Shown here: one piece after another, positions 58,795 through 64,000 of the stretch
How the letters are laid out: every line of letters begins with the position of its first letter
Position numbering within the stretch: the stretch's first letter is position 1
Assembly: GCA_037693485.1 (NCBI GenBank)
Contig: CM075351.1
Coordinates: 11,341,001 to 11,405,000 of the forward strand
Length of the DNA stretch: 64,000 nucleotides
Direction of reading: 5' to 3'
From: Kitagawia praeruptora
Lineage: Eukaryota; Streptophyta; Magnoliopsida; Apiales; Apiaceae
Made by a program: the position numbers and the translations under genes
Notes under the pieces: model-generated
What the model was told of the DNA's origin: nothing
The model's input: only the letters and a program-made list of their open reading frames with translations
Database searches by the model: none

Positions 58795-59391
58795 CATCTT
58801 GGCCGATAATGGAGTGCTCGGAAGGTGAGTGCCAATGACATTGTTGTAGAACATAATCATTCCATCTATCTTTATTGATCCAGGATCTCCTGTCCAGTAT
58901 GCCTGCATTTTTTCCTCACAAGTTAACAATTATACAACATTATAGAAAGCAAATTAAAACTATGACAACTAGAAATGCATAAACAATCTCCATACATAAT
59001 TGGATGTATCAGAAAGGGACAAAAAGTTACCATCTCCTCCAGCAGCTAAAGGAGTGGAAAAAAAGTTGGCAAAGACCTATAAGACAATTTGAAAGAAGTC
59101 AAGAGGGAGGGACATGCTACAGTGGCAGGTTAAAATAATTTCACAAAAATTCATTCACCTGTCCCATCTGCCCAAATCCAAGGATAACGACTGGTTCGGT
59201 AGCACCAAAATTTACAGCATCAGCAATTTTCTGTTACAAGTAAAATATGCAATTTTCTGTAACAAGTAAAATAATTATCATAGAAAATTGCCTATAACAT
59301 CATCATGATATCATATATTCGATACCGATGAACAACTACAAAACTTACATAATCTTTTTCAATGTTTTTAGCAATATACTCAGAAGCCTTT
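58795..59391 (-). pseudogene. Chimeric gene fragment: KEA antiporter exons plus alpha-carbonic anhydrase exon
   Basis: Four minus-strand exons with GT-AG borders. 59391-59349: KASEYIAKNIEKDY. 59230-59159: ADAVNFGATEPVVILGFGQMGQ. 59076-59031: VFANFFSTPLAAGGD. 58902 to about 58795: WTGDPGSIKIDG, then after a one-base shift NDYVLQQCHWHSPSEHSI. The first three match the start of the NAD-binding (KTN) domain of plastid K+/H+ antiporters of KEA3 type. The last is the zinc-site region of alpha-carbonic anhydrase (its H-W-H). The KEA exons are in phase with each other, and phase is also kept into the anhydrase exon, whose correct frame then runs to a stop. The copia LTR starts directly at 59392, inside the KEA exon. 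Such a chimera points to capture by a transposon, probably the CACTA element. Confidence 0.72.
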
Positions 59392-60774
59392 TGAAAACAC
59401 ACCTAGAGGGGGGTGAATAGGTGTATAATGGCTGATAGTGGTTTTATATGACCTATTTTGATTTTTACCAGAAACAACTTGCTGATATGACTTAGCAGTT
59501 TAATAACGGCTTGCTGATATGAACTAGCAGTTTAATAACGACTTGCTGATATGACCTAGTAGTTTAATAACAGCAGGCTGAATTGAAATACAAATGCAGT
59601 GCAGTATGAAATGTGCAGAAAAATAAAATGTAACACACAATCTTTTAGCCAGGTTCGACCCCTAATCCCCTATGGTCTACGTCCTGGTCCCTTACCAACT
59701 TGGTAAGAGAATATATTATTGATCACTATAAACCGATTACAAGATCAAACAATATATCTCCCTTTACACCCAGCTGCTTACAAAATGGCTTGTTGAATTG
59801 CTGTGTTGAACTAACTCTTTAAGCAATACTTCCCAAGTATCCTCCTCTAGTCTAGTTCTACCCACCCAAGACCTTAAGCCAAACTTGTTCAACAACTAAT
59901 CTTTACAACTTGAACAATACAAAGTTTTTATAATTACAACTCAACCTATTGAACCCTCTGAAAATATAAATTCGAATGTGTATGAGAGTTTGAGAGGTTT
60001 AAAAGATTTAGCAAAGAGGCTCGAAGTTGTGTGTGAATATGTTCTTGATTTTGCACTTGGATTGTTGTCTTTGAACTGAGCAAGAACATGTTATTTATAG
60101 GTACACAAGAGTGTTTGATATTATAGGCTTCAAGAGGCTCCTGCCGTTTTTCTTGAATAATAAGGATGGAGCGTGGAGGAGTTGGTGTCTTATTTTCAAG
60201 AGGAGCGTGTATAGAAATGTCAAAATGAAAGACTAAAGGAGGAGGAGCTGTTTGTCTTCTGTAGTAGGTAGTAACGTGTATATGTGATATGAAGGAGAAG
60301 ACAAGGTCTGAGTATAAAGTGTTTGTATAAGGAGTGGTTTAATTAAATAAGGAAAGGTGTATCCTTATTTAAGGTAAAGCATAAGTTGTCCCCCACTTTT
60401 CTTGTGATTGAGAATATTGATGAGCTTTATGTGTTTGAATATTTCAGAGAGTTCAATACAATATTCCTAATGTTATTTCCACTAATATCTCCTTGAAATA
60501 CGCAGATTCCTTGAATTCTGTTATTTCTGTCTGACAGAATTAGCATGTTGATTTTGTACTGAATGCACGTTCAGCTTGCTGAAATATACCAGATAGTCCA
60601 TAACAGCTTGCTGAAAATGAACTGTCAGTCTGACTGAAATAATCCTGTAAAACTTGAAACAGCTTGTTGAAATAATAATAAATATGTAATACATCTTGCT
60701 GAAATATAAGAAAACTAGTACAAAGAAAAGTTTTCAGCTTGTTGTATATAACATCAAAACACACTAGGGTAACA
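59392..60774 (-). repeat. 3' LTR of the gag-only copia element
   Basis: Its minus-strand end (59392 on plus) matches 63643-64000. The other end, CA at 60773-60774, is followed by ATCTCCCCCTTTTTT, the complement of a polypurine tract. Length 1,383 bp. It contains many AGCTTGCTGA/ACTTGCTGATATGA repeats. Confidence 0.85.
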
Positions 60775-61689
60775 ATCTCCCCCTTTTTTATGATTATATA
60801 CCAATATGTGATTGAGCTAAAAGCTCCCCCTAATTCAATGATCAATACTTTCTGCAAAACAAGATTAGATAGATACACATGAAGTATTAGGATAAAACCT
60901 TTGTATTCATCATCAAAACATCACGCTAACATTCTCCCCCTTTTTGATGATGACATACTTGAATACATCATAGAGACTATGTTGCTCCCCCTAAAACAAT
61001 GCTCCCCCTGATTAACATATCTAATCATATAATCAGGTTAGCATAATTCATTATATGCAATAAGATATAAACACGACTCATCCATGCATGAAACATTAGT
61101 TGAGATGAAACATTAGTTGATAAATCCAACATATAACATTATAGCCGTTTTTATCCTCATGTATTCATGTTCTTCTCCCCCTATGACATCATCAGAAAAG
61201 GGTCAAGAAGATAAGCATATAAGAATAAAACATGTGGTAAAGCATTTAACAAGCATGAGGCTAGTTATAATTATGAAGTTGAATAAATCAAACCAGCATG
61301 CTGAAAACACATTTCCAGGATATTCATCGATAGCAATTGTTCTTCTGGATTGTAAAATAGCTTGCTGATTAGACATTACACATTCCAAATGATCATAAAT
61401 GTGAATTCATCATAATAGTATTCTTCTCTCCTTTTTCCTGCATAAACCAATGCATATACATATATTTGTCCCATCTATATAATAGAGGAATCTCGTTAGT
61501 ACCACAATAATAATATACTCAACAAGGAAATATACGAGGAAAATAATATACTTACTACTTGAGTACCCAAATTTTGTTGGATCCACCATAGTTTGTTGAT
61601 AGAACATAAAGATCATGTAGATCAGATTTCTTGATCCATTTTTGAACCCATCTTGGTTCATGGTTTCTTGTTTTTCTCCTTCTGTCAGC
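60775..61689 (-). other. Non-coding interior of the gag-only element
   Basis: It starts with the polypurine tract (minus AAAAAAGGGGGAGAT). Three further GGGGGAG-type purine runs lie at about 60935, 60985-61010 and 61175. There is no ORF with pol similarity; all of pol is deleted here. Confidence 0.7.
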
Positions 61690-63584
61690 CTAATAACAGT
61701 AGGCTGTTTTCTCATTTCGGTAGGCTAATTCTATCTGAGTCATACAGTGCTGTGCAAGATGTCCCTTCTTTTGACACTTGTTACATATCTTCCAAGGCAT
61801 TGCATAATCATAAGGAATTCCATGCTTTCCATCATATTTGAGAGCATTTTCCTTTGAAGTTGATGTTAGTCCAACACCTTCCCTCACTATTGGTATGGTT
61901 GCTTGCTTCATCATTGATTTAAGAGTTTCTTCACCTTGGATAAACTTTCCCATTCCTTTATGAAGATTCTTTATCTCCTCCTCGAGTTCTTTGATTTTCT
62001 TAGCTTGTTGTGCATCTTCATGTGGAACTGATTCTTTTAGTTTATCTTTGGATTCTGTTTCTTCTTTCAGCTTGCTAATCTGAGTATCTCTGGATCCTAT
62101 TTCTTCATTCAGCTTGCTGATATGAACATTTCTGGTTCCTATTTCTTCATTCAGCTTGCTGATTTGAGTATTTCTGGCTTCTATATCAGATTTCAGCTCG
62201 CTGAGTTGCTTGATTATGACATCATTCCTTCTGAGTATCACTTTGTTGAGTCCTTCCAGTTGTGTTATGTTGTCATTCATCTTAGTAATCGTGGTTTCAT
62301 GTTCATCCGAAACCTTTTTATCCATAAGATCTCTGACTATCTTTGTAAGATAAGTATTTTTCTCCTTTAATTTGTTGTTCTCTGATTTTAGTTTTAGAAA
62401 TTCCTCAGAAGTTTCCTGCATAGTTAGTTCTTCTAGAAAAGATGGAATAGGTAAAGAACTAAAACTAAATGAGTTTACCTCATTGCTATTATCATCTGAG
62501 TTTGTTTCATCACTTTCCACCTCAACGTTATCCTTGTCGTCAAGACCAACCAAAGCTAAGTTAGCCATATCATCACTTGAGTCCTTTTCAGAAGTAGAAT
62601 CATCACTCCAAGTCATCAATGCCTTTGATTTTCTTTTATCCTTGAATCCAGCTTGCTGCTTTGACTTGTTCTTCAATTTGTAGCAATCTCTCCGGTAGTG
62701 TCCCTTTTTGCCACATTCATAACAAGTTTCTTCCTTCGGTTCATTGGATTCGTTTTTGTTTTCTGAATATTTCCCTTTAGTTTTCCTGATTTGATTCTTC
62801 TTTTAAATGAGCCTTTTGATTTTCCTTGAGATAAATCTAAGTCCTCATCCGATTCTGATTCTGACTCTGCTTCATATTCCAGCTTGCTGTTTTTTGAATG
62901 AAGTGCTAAATTCTTGATCTTTGCAACTTGAGAGGATCTGGTTTGGCTAGCATTAATTTTTGCTTCAAAGTGTTCAAGTTCAGCGAATACAACCAAGGTA
63001 TCCATAATGTCGATTTGAGGAGACGATTCTAAAGCCGTCACTTTAGGTGAAAAGGTCCATGATACTGCACTCAAGATCTTCATGTTTATTTCAGCTTGAG
63101 GTATTGCTTTCCCAAGCAGTTTGAGACCATTCATTGTTTTCTGAAATCTTGCTTGACTTTGCCTTATAGTCTCATCTTCATTGACAATAAAGCTTCCAAA
63201 TTCATTCATCAACGTACTAAGTTTAACTTTCTTTAAAGATTTCAAACCTTCATGATAAAGTTCCAATGTGTCCCACATTTCTTTGGCAGATTTGCTTGAG
63301 GAGACCTTATCACTTTCACTTGCAGATAGACCAGTCATGATAGTATTCATTGCCCTGGTATTGTAGCTTTCCTTGACCAATTCATCATCGGAAAGATCAT
63401 CAATATCTTTCAGCTTGCTATCTTTGTCAAGAAATATATAAGGACCTTTGTTTACAACTCTCCATTCTAGTGGTCCCTTTGACAGGTGCATCTTCATACG
63501 CTCTTTCCACCAATTATAGTTTTCAGTACCAAGAAGCAAAGGAGCACGGAGATTAGATGAACCAAGAGGATAATATTCAGTCAT
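61690..63584 (-). pseudogene. Copia gag with two zinc knuckles, frameshifted
   Basis: The likely start is ATG 63584 (MTEYYPLGSS). The N-terminal half is a UBN2-type copia gag (NYNWWKERM, MWDTLELYHEG-type motifs). Near 62805-62816 an A-run lost or gained one base, shifting the frame just before the first CCHC knuckle. In the next frame the knuckle is intact (CYECGKKGHYRRDC, about 62680-62725). A long coiled coil with repeated SKLNEE units (62080-62200) and a second knuckle (CNKCQKKGHLAQHC, about 61745-61785) follow, then a stop at 61690. The part after the shift is open throughout. Confidence 0.85.
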
Positions 63585-63623
63585 ATCGATCGATACTATT
63601 CCTGTTACAGAAAGATTAGTATA

Positions 63624-63640
63624 CCAAACCTCTGATACCA
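63624..63640 (-). other. Primer binding site of the gag-only element
   Basis: Minus strand TGGTATCAGAGGTTTGG sits next to the 5' LTR. It is the same initiator-Met tRNA type as in the element at 860-16279. Confidence 0.85.
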
Positions 63641-63642
63641 AA

Positions 63643-64000
63643 TGAAAACACACCTAGAGGGGGTGAATAGGTGTATAATGGCTGATAGTGGTTATCTATG
63701 ACCTATTTTGATTTTTACCAGAAACAGCTTGCTGATATGACTTAGCAGTTTAATAACGGCTTGCTGATATGAACTAGCAGTTTAATAACGACTTGCTGAT
63801 ATGACCTAGTAGTTTAATAACAGCAGGCTGAATTGAAATACAAATGCAGTGCAGTATGAAATGTGCAGAAAAATAAAATGTAACACACAATCTTTTAGCC
63901 AGGTTCGACCTCTAATCCCCTATGGTCTACGGCCTGGTCCCTTACCAACTTGGTAAGAGAATATATTATTGATCACTATAAACCAATTACAAGATCAAAC
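63643..64000 (-). repeat. 5' LTR of the gag-only copia element (partial)
   Basis: Matches 59392-59750 with about seven substitutions or indels, and continues past the window edge. Confidence 0.9.

Larger units (their letters stand above)
59392..64000 (-). mobile_element. Gag-only Ty1/copia element, cut by the window edge
   Basis: Read on minus: 5' LTR from beyond 64000 to 63643; primer site 63640-63624; gag 63584-61690; non-coding 61689-60775; 3' LTR 60774-59392. The LTRs begin TGTTACCC and end GTGTTTTCA. Over the shared 358 bases I count about seven differences (2%). Protease, integrase, RT and RNase H are all absent: the frame after gag reaches a WVLK-like linker and then stops. The left flank is GCCTT, inside a KEA exon; the right flank is not visible. 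It differs from the element at 860-16279 in LTR and gag sequence. Confidence 0.9.

Noticed and set aside
1..64000. tRNA, rRNA, snRNA genes, CRISPR arrays
   Set aside because: I looked for tRNA A/B-box pairs and rRNA-like blocks on both strands by eye and saw none; CRISPR arrays are not expected in a plant nuclear genome.

Overview
The window is nuclear DNA from a flowering plant, almost certainly a eudicot. The signs are AT-rich intergenic DNA, short GT-AG introns, nested LTR retrotransposons and many MITEs, plus Helitron ends and plant kinase genes. No species can be named from the sequence. Most of the window is transposable element; only two loci look like ordinary host genes.

Layout. 1-859: AT-rich DNA with a Helitron tail. 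860-16279: one complete 15.4 kb Ty1/copia element of Sirevirus (SIRE/Maximus) type, with about 1.06 kb LTRs, a perfect 5-bp target duplication, broken gag and pol, and two very long extra ORFs before the 3' LTR. A 681-bp hAT element carrying a piece of an ent-kaurene oxidase gene sits inside its gag. 16285-21159: repeats, a LINE tail, a Harbinger-type MITE and a hAT element. 21160-25046: a Helitron with a U2AF35-like exon. 25047-31400: a second Helitron tail, a degenerate MAA3/SEN1-like helicase fragment, a decayed hAT element and a MITE. 31489-34567 and 47382-51466 (both minus strand): a diverged pair of CDK-like (CRK-type) protein kinase genes with acylated N-termini. Between them lie a non-autonomous LTR element with a nested Stowaway MITE, a Helitron tail, a GT77 glycosyltransferase-like exon in a duplicated array, a 344-bp tandem duplication and MITEs. 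52300-57500: AT-rich DNA, a MULE nested in a Helitron hairpin, two tail-to-tail Helitron ends and the 3' end of an old copia element. 57599-64000: a CACTA end followed by KEA-antiporter exons spliced next to an alpha-carbonic anhydrase exon, all split by a gag-only copia element whose 5' LTR runs off the right edge.

The two kinases share phase and sizes for the kinase-core exons. They differ by one intron, by an expanded repeat in the N-terminal arm of the second copy, and by independent damage to the C-terminal tail of each. The recurring theme is capture of host exons by several transposon classes (hAT, Helitron, CACTA), followed by nested insertion. Gene identities come from peptide motifs recognised by eye; no database search was run.
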